IMG/VR virus record: IMGVR_UViG_3300021520_000002 | Span: 62,001-126,000 of that record | DNA length: 64,000 nt | From: a virus | Strand: one strand, 5' to 3' | Shown here: piece after piece, positions 1 through 6,785 of the stretch | How positions within the stretch are numbered: position 1 is the first letter of the stretch | Layout of the letters: each line of letters begins with the position of its first letter | The notes under the pieces: generated by a model | What the model was told of the DNA's origin: nothing | The model's input: only the letters and a program-made list of their open reading frames with translations | The model's database searches: none | Made by a program: the position numbers and the translations under genes

Positions 1-105
1 TTAGATGAACTTCCTGAATTTGATGTTGATGAATTAGATGAAGATGATGCTGAAGATTTTGAAGATGAAGAAGAAGATTTTGAAGGAATGGAAGACGATA
101 TATGA
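1..105 (+). CDS. Acidic C-terminal tail of a truncated protein
   Basis: The frame is open from the first base and stops at tga 103-105. The 34 visible residues are nearly all Asp, Glu, Leu and Phe, so this is an acidic, probably disordered tail. Such tails are known on phage ssDNA-binding proteins (T4 gp32 type) and on scaffolds. With a UvsX-like gene just downstream a gp32-type protein is possible, but nothing in the visible part proves it. The stop overlaps the next start (atga), which suggests translational coupling. Confidence 0.6.
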   Translation, partial: LDELPEFDVDELDEDDAEDFEDEEEDFEGMEDDI

Positions 106-287
106 TTAAGGAAGATCAGAAAATAGATTTAGATCAGTTAATTAATGAATTTGTACAAATGGTGGATGAAAACAGTCCTGAAGCAAGTACTGATCCAAAT
201 GTTAAACGTGTAAAAGTAATTAGAGCACAGGGTGGTTGTGCTTGTGGAAATTGTTTTGATGAAGAAGACTTTGGTGAAACTCAATGA
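102..287 (+). CDS. Hypothetical protein, 61 aa
   Basis: A small acidic protein coupled by atga overlaps to the genes on both sides. Residues 1-35 look helical and charged; residues 36-53 hold a short basic stretch followed by GGCACGNC, a compact CxC/CxxC cluster that could bind a metal. I do not recognise the family. The tight overlap chain with the next gene and the UvsX gene suggests co-expression with recombination functions. Confidence 0.6.
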   Translation: MIKEDQKIDLDQLINEFVQMVDENSPEASTDPNVKRVKVIRAQGGCACGNCFDEEDFGETQ

Positions 288-514
288 AATTAACAAAATT
301 TGATCAAGAAATAAGTCAAAGAATTTCTAGTTCTATAATTCATGAAAAATATGATATATATGAAATTGAACAAAAAATTAAAAATAGTATAAAAGATTTA
401 GTTAATGGATGGTATAAATTTACAATTAATAAATTAATTGATAAATTTTCTATTGAATTTACTTATTGTCCTACTGAATTTAGTATGAAAACAATTTTAA
501 TCATTATCAAATAG
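284..514 (+). CDS. Hypothetical protein, 76 aa
   Basis: It starts at an atg that overlaps the upstream tga by one base. It is a Lys/Ile-rich, mostly helical small protein ending in a hydrophobic IleIleLys tail, with no motif I recognise. It ends 30 bases before the UvsX-like gene. It is very AT-rich, so its coding status rests mainly on the overlap with the preceding gene. Confidence 0.5.
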   Translation: MKLTKFDQEISQRISSSIIHEKYDIYEIEQKIKNSIKDLVNGWYKFTINKLIDKFSIEFTYCPTEFSMKTILIIIK

Positions 515-544
515 TTAAAATTTTTTGGAGGCGTAAAATAAATA

Positions 545-1948
545 ATGGCAAGAAAAAAAGAAGATACAAATAGAAGCGCAACTAATAGTTTTGATTCATC
601 TTCATTTGAAGATGCATCAACAGAACAAGCTGAAAAGTTAGGAACAGCATTTGAAAGTATAATTACAAGTAAGTATGGTTTTGCAAGAGCACCGGAACCA
701 TATCTAACTCCATTTGGTATTCAGCATCTTGATACATTAATTGGTGGAGGAATAACATCTTCTGCTCCAGTTATGTTAACATCAACACCTGAAACTGGAA
801 AGAGTACTTTAGCATTTCAACTTTCATCTATATTTCAAATATTGTATCCTAATTCAATGGTTGTTTATTTAGATATTGAAACAGCTGCTAATAAATCAAA
901 TAAGAATAATGCAATGTCAAGAGTTAATATATTTAAAATTGATGAGAAGAGATTTAGATATGAACCTTTGGTTATTAATATAAATCAGTTGTTTGAATTG
1001 ATTGAACAATTATGTGCTGTTAAACAGTTGTTTGAAGAGAAATCTCAGAAAGAGTTTAAAGTGTTAATTATTTGGGATAGTATAGCGGCAACTCCATCTT
1101 CTAAAGTTGAAGATGCAGAAGATCCGAATAAAATTATTGGTGTTAAAGCACGTCAGCTTACATTCGCTCTCGAGAAATATTTGCCGATGATGGCATTCAA
1201 TAGAATAACATTTCTAGCTATTGATCAGGTTCGTGCAAATCTTAATATTGATCCTTATGCTCAAAAAGAAAAATCTGTTGGAGTATTTAAAGACTATCGT
1301 GCCGCTACATCTATATCTGCATTAAATCATAGAGTTGCTCAATGGTTATTTTTATCCAGAAAAGCAGCTATTACACCAGATGATGGATTAGGCATTAATG
1401 GTTGGTATATGAGTATGTATGTTGAGAAGAATAAAATTGCTCCATCTCAGGAAGCTATTACTTGTGTTTTTGATAAGAGAAATGGTCTTCATAAATTTTG
1501 GAGTGAGTATACATTTCTTAGTGAGATGATGCCATCTGAAAAGAAGTATTATAAAACTGAAGATAAAATACCATTTCCATTATCTATTAAAAAATCTGGT
1601 CCTCAAGTATATCTTGAATTTATAGATCCAACATCAGGAAGTGTTGCATACACATCTGAAAAAATGTATAAGAAGAATATGAATAAAGCTTATATTGAAG
1701 ATAGTACTTTTAGACAAGCTTTTGATTATGTAACAAGTATGGCTGTTGAACTTAGAATTAGACAAGGACTTTTTAGGGAAAGTGAAACTGCTATTAATAT
1801 AAGTTCTGAAGTAATTGAAGAATTTGAAGCTGAAAGTCTTTCAGATGATAATTTTGATAAACCAAAAATTTCAGTTGCTGAACAAGTTGCCGCTACAATA
1901 CCTTCTATCGATGGAGAACAAGAAGCTACTTATGAATCAATATTTTAA
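545..1948 (+). CDS. uvsX: UvsX/RecA-like recombinase
   Basis: ATPase of the RecA/UvsX family, which forms filaments on ssDNA and drives strand exchange in phage recombination-dependent replication. Visible motifs: Walker A STPETGKST at about residues 78-86, a glutamate-containing segment VVYLDIET near 107, Walker B VLIIWDSIAA near 174-183, and LAIDQVRANLN at about 220-230, where RecA-type proteins carry their DNA-binding and sensor loops. At 467 aa it is longer than T4 UvsX (about 390), with an acidic C-terminal tail. The start at 545 follows GGAGGCG at 526-532. Upstream small acidic genes and the nuclease downstream fit a recombination module. The family is clear; the paralog type (UvsX against bacterial RecA) is inferred from context. 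Confidence 0.88.
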   Translation: MARKKEDTNRSATNSFDSSSFEDASTEQAEKLGTAFESIITSKYGFARAPEPYLTPFGIQHLDTLIGGGITSSAPVMLTSTPETGKSTLAFQLSSIFQILYPNSMVVYLDIETAANKSNKNNAMSRVNIFKIDEKRFRYEPLVININQLFELIEQLCAVKQLFEEKSQKEFKVLIIWDSIAATPSSKVEDAEDPNKIIGVKARQLTFALEKYLPMMAFNRITFLAIDQVRANLNIDPYAQKEKSVGVFKDYRAATSISALNHRVAQWLFLSRKAAITPDDGLGINGWYMSMYVEKNKIAPSQEAITCVFDKRNGLHKFWSEYTFLSEMMPSEKKYYKTEDKIPFPLSIKKSGPQVYLEFIDPTSGSVAYTSEKMYKKNMNKAYIEDSTFRQAFDYVTSMAVELRIRQGLFRESETAINISSEVIEEFEAESLSDDNFDKPKISVAEQVAATIPSIDGEQEATYESIF

Positions 1949-1962
1949 TATTGGAGACTATT

Positions 1963-2931
1963 ATGGATGTTAGATTTTTAAAAGAGATTAGTGAAGCGTA
2001 TATTATAGACACTGAACTTGATGCTTTTCCGGAACAAATATATAATGAATTATATGATATTACTAAGTTCATTCAGAAAAATGATCCGGAATTATATAAT
2101 GAACTTTATGAATCAACTAGAATTACTCAACAGAAAATTTTGAAAACATATCTTGATTATGTTTTTGAATTAAATGTTGTTTCTGAAGAGATTGAAGATC
2201 AAGAATTATTGCTTGAAGAACCTATAACTATGGCTGTAACTGGTGGTTTAGGATTACTTTTGGCATATTTATATCGAAAGGGATTGACTAAAGGTATAAT
2301 GAAAATTGGTGCTGAAGCTGGAAAAGTATTTCAATATATTGGGAATTTTCTAACTAAAAAAGGTAAATATATGCAACTTAGATATTCTATAATTCAAGAG
2401 AATTATAAAAAATGTTATCTAAAATGTGATATTGAAAAACCTTCAGATATTAGTGCTCTTTCATATGGTTCTATTTCTTCATCTTCAACATTTTCATCAA
2501 AAAAAACTTCAGATCAAGCTGAATGTCTTAGAGAATGTTATCTTGATAATTTAATTGATGTGATTTGTTTACATATGGAAGGATATTTTGCTTGTTTAAA
2601 ACGGACTGGAAATTCTGCCGCTTTACAAAATACTGAAACAGATGATGTTATGAAAATGATATCGTCAACTAATATTGCAACAGCGTGTTCTGATTATTAT
2701 GATTTGGCGAGAGAATCTCTTGGAAATTTTTATAAAGTTTTAGATTTAGTTTATAATGATATGAGTGAAGATGATAATAAATTAGAATGGATGAATAAGT
2801 TTAGAGGGAGATTATTTCAAACTCGTCAACAAGTTCAGAAATATAGTAATAATGAATTACAAAGATATGAATCTTCTGGTAATTCAAAACCTGATTTTAG
2901 AGGTAAAAGACCTGATTTCAGAAGGTCTTAA
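1963..2931 (+). CDS. Unknown protein with hydrophobic segment and CxxxC pairs
   Basis: The atg at 1963 is chosen over an in-frame ttg at 1951 because ttggag sits 8-12 bases upstream of it. The 322-aa product starts MDVRFLKEISEAY, which contains an LxE site like those of prohead-protease substrates. A Gly/Leu-rich hydrophobic stretch (about residues 86-106) may be membrane-associated. Cysteines occur as CYLKC (about 150-154) and CLREC (about 186-190) plus two more, a twin CxxxC arrangement that could form disulfides or bind metal. The C-terminus is basic and low-complexity. I cannot assign a function. Confidence 0.75.
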   Translation: MDVRFLKEISEAYIIDTELDAFPEQIYNELYDITKFIQKNDPELYNELYESTRITQQKILKTYLDYVFELNVVSEEIEDQELLLEEPITMAVTGGLGLLLAYLYRKGLTKGIMKIGAEAGKVFQYIGNFLTKKGKYMQLRYSIIQENYKKCYLKCDIEKPSDISALSYGSISSSSTFSSKKTSDQAECLRECYLDNLIDVICLHMEGYFACLKRTGNSAALQNTETDDVMKMISSTNIATACSDYYDLARESLGNFYKVLDLVYNDMSEDDNKLEWMNKFRGRLFQTRQQVQKYSNNELQRYESSGNSKPDFRGKRPDFRRS

Positions 2932-2994
2932 TAAACATTTTATTCCCCTTAGGAGGGTGTATATAATATCCTATTTCCAGGTCGGAGGACAGAA

Positions 2995-3258
2995 ATGATC
3001 AGAGCTACAATGTCAAAACGTAGTAAAGCTGGGAAAATGAATGCTCTCGGTGGAGCTTTTGCAATGAGAATTGCAAGACAAAAAAATGATCCTCTTTATA
3101 CCAAAATGAAAAAACTTAAAATATTATATAAAGCAGCTAAGAGAACTTTACTTCAAAGATATGGAGCAAAAGGTAAAATGGCAGCTCGTATGGCTGCAAC
3201 CGGCAAAATTCAAACCTTTGCACCTAAAGTTATGGGTGGTCAATTACATAAAAGATAA
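2995..3258 (+). CDS. Small highly basic protein, 87 aa
   Basis: Start supported by ggagg at 2985-2989. About a quarter of the residues are Lys or Arg, with many Ala, Met and Gly and almost no acidic residues, so it should bind nucleic acid or pack with DNA. I recognise no family. It is followed at once by a strong terminator, making it the last gene of the first transcription unit. An internal DNA-binding head protein or a ribosomal-protein-like factor are possibilities without direct evidence. Confidence 0.65.
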   Translation: MIRATMSKRSKAGKMNALGGAFAMRIARQKNDPLYTKMKKLKILYKAAKRTLLQRYGAKGKMAARMAATGKIQTFAPKVMGGQLHKR

Positions 3259-3270
3259 ATATTTTAAAAA

Positions 3271-3302
3271 TAATTGGGAAGGTGTCAAAGCCTTCCCAAT
3301 TA
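3271..3302 (+). terminator. Rho-independent terminator
   Basis: Perfect 12-bp stem taattgggaagg / ccttcccaatta around an 8-base loop, followed by a T-rich tract, 12 bases after the basic-protein stop. Confidence 0.85.
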
Positions 3303-3317
3303 TTATATTTGCAATTT

Positions 3318-3330
3318 ATATATAGAAATT
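3318..3330 (+). promoter_or_regulatory. Putative phage promoter (ATATAGAAAT class)
   Basis: The sequence atatatagaaatt lies between a terminator and the start of the Cas4-like nuclease gene, 35 bases before the start codon. The same core occurs at five other gene-upstream sites on both strands in this window (25911, 38516, 46814, 58494, 61489), so I read it as a phage promoter class. No transcription data are available. Confidence 0.5.
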
Positions 3331-3364
3331 ATCTAATTATATAAATCTATAAAATGGAGGCGCT

Positions 3365-4336
3365 GTGTCTGATTTAAATAGTATGATGGAGATGCTTGAA
3401 GTACCACAAGATATAATTGATGATATAATTGAAACTGAAAAAAGTGCTGAGATTCCTGAAAAACAATTTGAAATTATCATACCCGATATTACACGAGCAT
3501 ATTCTTTATTTGATATTGATAAATTTACAAAAGAATTACAGGAAAAATCTGCCGCTAAAAATCAAGCATATAGAGAATTATTTCAAAATATTAATGCTTA
3601 TGATTTGGCAAACAATTGTATTAGAGATATTGTTTATAAATTATTAAATACACCAGTTGAATCTTTTGCCGATAAATGGCTACCAGTATTATTAAGATCA
3701 ACTTTGGGAAATGCTATACATAATTTTATACAAGACAATTCTAATCAATTTACGGAACGAGAAGTATCAATAAAAATACCATCAAAAAGAGTTTCTGTTA
3801 GATTAGATAATTTAATTGGTCCAAATATTTTAGTCGAGATTAAAAGTTTACCTTATTCAGAATATGAAAAAATAGTTAAATCTTGTAAGCCAAGAATTGC
3901 TGATTTTTATCAAGCAGTAGCTTATAAATATTTCTTAGAAAATTTTCTTGAAGAAGCCAAAAATTCTGGAGAGAAGACAAGAACTCCACCTCCAGCTTTA
4001 AATAATTATGATATTCAACAAATTCAGTTTATTTATGTTGCTCATGATGTTGTAGCAAATGATGTTGAATCACTTGCTGAAATATTAGAGAGAATTAAAC
4101 AACTTAAAAGACTTCTTAATTCTAAATCTAATACATTCTTCTTCATGACAACATTAGCAATTGATGTTACAAATAATATTGCTGATCCATATATTAATTA
4201 TATTAAAAATAAATTAGAGCGTATTAATCATTATTTAGATAGCGGCAAGATTCCACCAAATGATGATGAATTTGTAGATACAGGTAAATGTTTCTTCTGT
4301 CTCTACAAGAAATTATGTAATCAGAATAAGAGATAA
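3365..4336 (+). CDS. Cas4/RecB-like PD-(D/E)XK nuclease
   Basis: Starts with gtg directly after ggaggcgct. The 323-aa protein shows the RecB/Cas4 nuclease core: a conserved Cys early on (NNCIRD near residue 82), RLDNLIG near 147 (Asp), VEIKS near 159 (Glu-x-Lys), then FYQAVAY near 181 (Gln-x3-Tyr), and a C-terminal CFFCLYKKLC cluster. One early plus three late cysteines is the pattern that holds an Fe-S cluster in Cas4/AddB-type exonucleases. In a phage recombination module it probably resects DNA ends for the UvsX-like protein. No CRISPR array is present. Confidence 0.75.
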   Translation: MSDLNSMMEMLEVPQDIIDDIIETEKSAEIPEKQFEIIIPDITRAYSLFDIDKFTKELQEKSAAKNQAYRELFQNINAYDLANNCIRDIVYKLLNTPVESFADKWLPVLLRSTLGNAIHNFIQDNSNQFTEREVSIKIPSKRVSVRLDNLIGPNILVEIKSLPYSEYEKIVKSCKPRIADFYQAVAYKYFLENFLEEAKNSGEKTRTPPPALNNYDIQQIQFIYVAHDVVANDVESLAEILERIKQLKRLLNSKSNTFFFMTTLAIDVTNNIADPYINYIKNKLERINHYLDSGKIPPNDDEFVDTGKCFFCLYKKLCNQNKR

Positions 4337-4339
4337 CAA

Positions 4340-4367
4340 ATAGAGAAGGGTTAATTCCCTTCTCTAT
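4340..4367 (+). terminator. Rho-independent terminator
   Basis: Stem atagagaaggg / cccttctctat (11 bp), loop ttaatt, then a run of eight T residues, just after the nuclease gene. Confidence 0.85.
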
Positions 4368-4389
4368 ATTCTTTTTTTTGGAGATAATT

Positions 4390-4629
4390 ATGATTGTTAC
4401 TGAAGATGTTGCTAAAAAAGAAATGAAATGTTATAGAAATGTTAATGATAAAGGTGAATTTGGAACTTGTTTAGGATCAATTTGTATGGCATGGGAATGG
4501 TATCCTATAAATCAAATTAATAATGATTATGATTTTAGCGCTGGTCCAGTTGAAAATATTACTTTCACATCAAACAAAGGATATTGTGCTGCGGCTGGTA
4601 GACCATATGGATATAGAACAGGAGCTTAA
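4390..4629 (+). CDS. Conserved Cys-rich phage protein, 79 aa
   Basis: The atg at 4390 follows ttggagataatt. Cysteines are spaced as CYRN, then CLGSICMAWEW and GYCAAAGRP. This matches, from memory, a widespread small phage family with a Cys...CxGsxCMaWRW...GyCGlaG pattern, of unknown function and possibly metal-binding. It sits between a terminator and the SLOG-like gene in a cluster of small accessory genes. Confidence 0.75.
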   Translation: MIVTEDVAKKEMKCYRNVNDKGEFGTCLGSICMAWEWYPINQINNDYDFSAGPVENITFTSNKGYCAAAGRPYGYRTGA

Positions 4630-4631
4630 TT

Positions 4632-5084
4632 ATGATTAGTATAACTTATTTATTCGAATCAGAAAAGGAGATCTTGCCGATGAAAATTGGTATTATAGGA
4701 TATTCAGCAAAAAAATTTGATAAAAAATTAGCTGAAAAATTAATTATAGAAGGTTTAAATAAATTCAAAGCTAAAGAAGGAGATGAGTTAGTTTCTGGAT
4801 TAACTGATTTAGGAATACCAGGATTAGCTTATAGAATCGGTAAAAAAAGAAATATGAAACTTATCGGTATTGCTTGTAAAAAAGCACACGATGAAGATAG
4901 TGTTTGTTATCCTGTTGATAAAGAAATAATAGTTGGAGATAATTGGGGTGATGAATCAAAAACATTTTTAAAATATATAGATATGTTAATTAAAGTTGGT
5001 GGTGGAAAACAATCAATAGAAGAATATAATAGATTCAAAGGTCCTAAAATTGAGTTTGAATTGGCCGCTAAAGAGGATAATTAA
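4632..5084 (+). CDS. SLOG/Rossmann-like protein with capsid-targeting-type N-terminus
   Basis: A Rossmann-like fold begins at residue 17 (MKIGIIGYSAKK), with SGLTDLGIPGLAYRIGK near 56-72 and KLIGIACKKA near 76-85. This order resembles SLOG/YspA-type nucleotide-binding proteins. In front sits a 16-residue extension beginning MISITYLFE, which ends in an LxE site. The DNA between the two parts reads aaaggagatcttgccgatg: a good ribosome-binding site and a second in-frame atg at 4680, and also the right arm of the phage terminator palindrome. A long tagged form and a short untagged form are therefore both possible. Family assignment is tentative. Confidence 0.7.
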   Translation: MISITYLFESEKEILPMKIGIIGYSAKKFDKKLAEKLIIEGLNKFKAKEGDELVSGLTDLGIPGLAYRIGKKRNMKLIGIACKKAHDEDSVCYPVDKEIIVGDNWGDESKTFLKYIDMLIKVGGGKQSIEEYNRFKGPKIEFELAAKEDN

Positions 5085-5085
5085 A

Positions 5086-5247
5086 ATGGAACAACAAACA
5101 GCTCAAATTATACCAATAAATATTAAAAGAGGTTTTAATCCTATTTTTAGTTGTAGTTGTGGAAATGAGTCTTTTAATGAAGGAAATGGAACTGAAATTA
5201 TAATCATTTGTAAAAAATGTGGTAATACTTATGTTGAAGTAAAGTGA
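5086..5247 (+). CDS. Zinc-ribbon miniprotein, 53 aa
   Basis: The atg at 5086 lies 10 bases after agagg and just past the previous stop. The protein has FSCSCGNE and CKKCGNTY, a CxC plus CxxC pair that should form a zinc ribbon. No catalytic part is visible. Several such miniproteins occur in this window. Confidence 0.65.
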   Translation: MEQQTAQIIPINIKRGFNPIFSCSCGNESFNEGNGTEIIIICKKCGNTYVEVK

Positions 5248-5254
5248 GGAGAAA

Positions 5255-5395
5255 ATGTTTGGAGATTTTATACTATATATAAAAGAATCTTGGAAAGAAT
5301 TTTGGTGTATTCATAATTATAAATTTGATAGATCGTTATGGTTAATACCAACACATTTAACTGTTAAGTGTGAAAAATGTGGGAGATTAAAATAA
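5255..5395 (+). CDS. Small Cys/His protein, 46 aa
   Basis: Starts at atg 5255 after a strong gtgaggagaaa site. The protein runs MFGDFILYIKESWKEFWCIH, with a second metal half-site CEKCGRLK at its end. The C-x2-H...C-x2-C layout suggests a single zinc site. I recall similar phage miniproteins with a W-C-x-H-N-Y and an I-P-T-H motif, all of unknown function. Confidence 0.6.
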   Translation: MFGDFILYIKESWKEFWCIHNYKFDRSLWLIPTHLTVKCEKCGRLK

Positions 5396-5410
5396 GGGGA
5401 GTTTAAGAAT

Positions 5411-6007
5411 ATGTTATCAATAGGTTTTTTATTTGAAGATGAAGAAGATGATATTGATATGGAACAATATTTTGAAGATCGGACAAATTATCATATTGGT
5501 CTTGTAAATAGTTATTTAGATGAAATAATTGAATTACATGATCCACGTTTAGATCTTGCCGTTTTAGAACAAGAAAAAGAAATACATGATCAAAGTAAAT
5601 TTGAAGAACCAGAATATGAACCTTATGTTAAATTAACATGGAATTATTATTTAAAAGATCATGGTAAAAAAATTGATTCTTCACAAGATGAATTAAAGAA
5701 AATACAAGCGGCAACTTTTCATCATGTGAAGAATAATCAACATCATCCTGAATCTTGGGACGAGAATAGTACTATAGAAAGTATCAACAGTAAAGATAGA
5801 GATAAACCAGGGAAAATTGTTGATGCAACAAAAATGTCACTTAATTATATTGCAGCAATGGTAGCTGACTGGATGGCTATGTCAGAAGAGAAAGGAACAG
5901 ATCCATATAAGTGGTGTGAAATGAACATCAATAAAAGATGGAAGTTCACAGAAGAACAAGTTAAATTAATTTATGATCTATTGGATAAGATATGGAAGAA
6001 AAAATAG
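5411..6007 (+). CDS. DUF5662-like protein with capsid-targeting-type N-terminus
   Basis: Starts MLSIGFLFE followed by an acidic run, the same tag form seen on other proteins here (LxE site at residues 7-9). From residue 27 it matches my recollection of DUF5662: YHIGLVN, HDQSKFEEPEYEPY, FHHVKNNQHHPESW and LNYIAAMVADW. The many conserved His and Asp residues imply a metal-dependent activity; the reaction is not known to me. It follows ggggag at 5396-5401. If the tag is real, the protein would be packaged and delivered. Confidence 0.75.
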   Translation: MLSIGFLFEDEEDDIDMEQYFEDRTNYHIGLVNSYLDEIIELHDPRLDLAVLEQEKEIHDQSKFEEPEYEPYVKLTWNYYLKDHGKKIDSSQDELKKIQAATFHHVKNNQHHPESWDENSTIESINSKDRDKPGKIVDATKMSLNYIAAMVADWMAMSEEKGTDPYKWCEMNINKRWKFTEEQVKLIYDLLDKIWKKK

Positions 6008-6189
6008 ATGTTAAAACAGAACTAGAAAGATGTAAAAAAGATCCTATATATTTTATAGAGAATTATGTTGAATCGAAAGTTGTTCAATTATTAGATTTTA
6101 AAAAGACTAAAGATGAAAAAATTAAAAAGGAAACAGAAAAAAGAATATTAAAAGTATTATTAGAACATGCTGAAAAACTAGAATGGTGA
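5992..6189 (+). CDS. Miniprotein resembling the terminase N-terminal segment, 65 aa
   Basis: It overlaps the end of the DUF5662-like gene by 16 bases. Residues 13-26 read RCKKDPIYFIENYV, which closely parallels CRENPFYFILNYV near the N-terminus of the large terminase encoded at 15449. The rest is charged and helical. It may be a detached terminase-type N-terminal module or a competitor or partner of the packaging motor. This is a similarity seen by eye only. Confidence 0.6.
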   Translation: MEEKIDVKTELERCKKDPIYFIENYVESKVVQLLDFKKTKDEKIKKETEKRILKVLLEHAEKLEW

Positions 6190-6197
6190 GGTAAATC

Positions 6198-6773
6198 ATG
6201 ATATCAATTCTTGCCGAATATGAAAAAGAATTTTTTACTTACAATACAATATCTTCTGATATGTGGTATGAACTTATTAAAGAAGCTAAAAAAGAACAAA
6301 AAATTTTTTTTGATCTTGAAAATAATGAATCTAAAAAACAACAGAGAACAATAAAAATATTAGATAAAAAAGATACTCCACCAACAAATGAATATATTTT
6401 TAATTGTGAATTATTTACAGCTGGAGGAGATTGGGAAGTTCCTGTAAATTATTTTAGGTGTCAATTAATAAAAGGTTATTTAGAAGATAGAACAAGTTAT
6501 AGAAGACCATATTTTATTTATATACCTAAAAAAATAGAAGGAAATTATAATCTTGTTCCAAATTTAAAATCTGATGGAACTTGGCATGCTCCTGATAATT
6601 CTTATTATAAAAAAGGAATTGATCCAGAAGTGAATGATAAAGATTGTTGGAAAGCTTTAGATGGATATTTGAGAAAAATAGTAGAAGATTATATTGAAAA
6701 AAGAAAGTTAAAACAATTGGAAGGACAAACATCAATTGAAGGAAAAGAATCAAATGAGAATACAACTTCGTAA
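6198..6773 (+). CDS. Unknown protein with short N-terminal tag, 191 aa
   Basis: Starts at atg 6198 after gtgaggtaaatc. The first residues MISILAE end in an LxE site and belong to the tag family described in the findings. The middle holds aromatic-rich segments (WEVPVNYFRCQL, RPYFIYIPKK) and the C-terminus is Lys/Glu-rich and low-complexity. No family is recognised. The codons for the tag include attcttgccgaa, close to the terminator arm. Confidence 0.65.
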   Translation: MISILAEYEKEFFTYNTISSDMWYELIKEAKKEQKIFFDLENNESKKQQRTIKILDKKDTPPTNEYIFNCELFTAGGDWEVPVNYFRCQLIKGYLEDRTSYRRPYFIYIPKKIEGNYNLVPNLKSDGTWHAPDNSYYKKGIDPEVNDKDCWKALDGYLRKIVEDYIEKRKLKQLEGQTSIEGKESNENTTS

Positions 6774-6785
6774 AAGAGGGTACTT

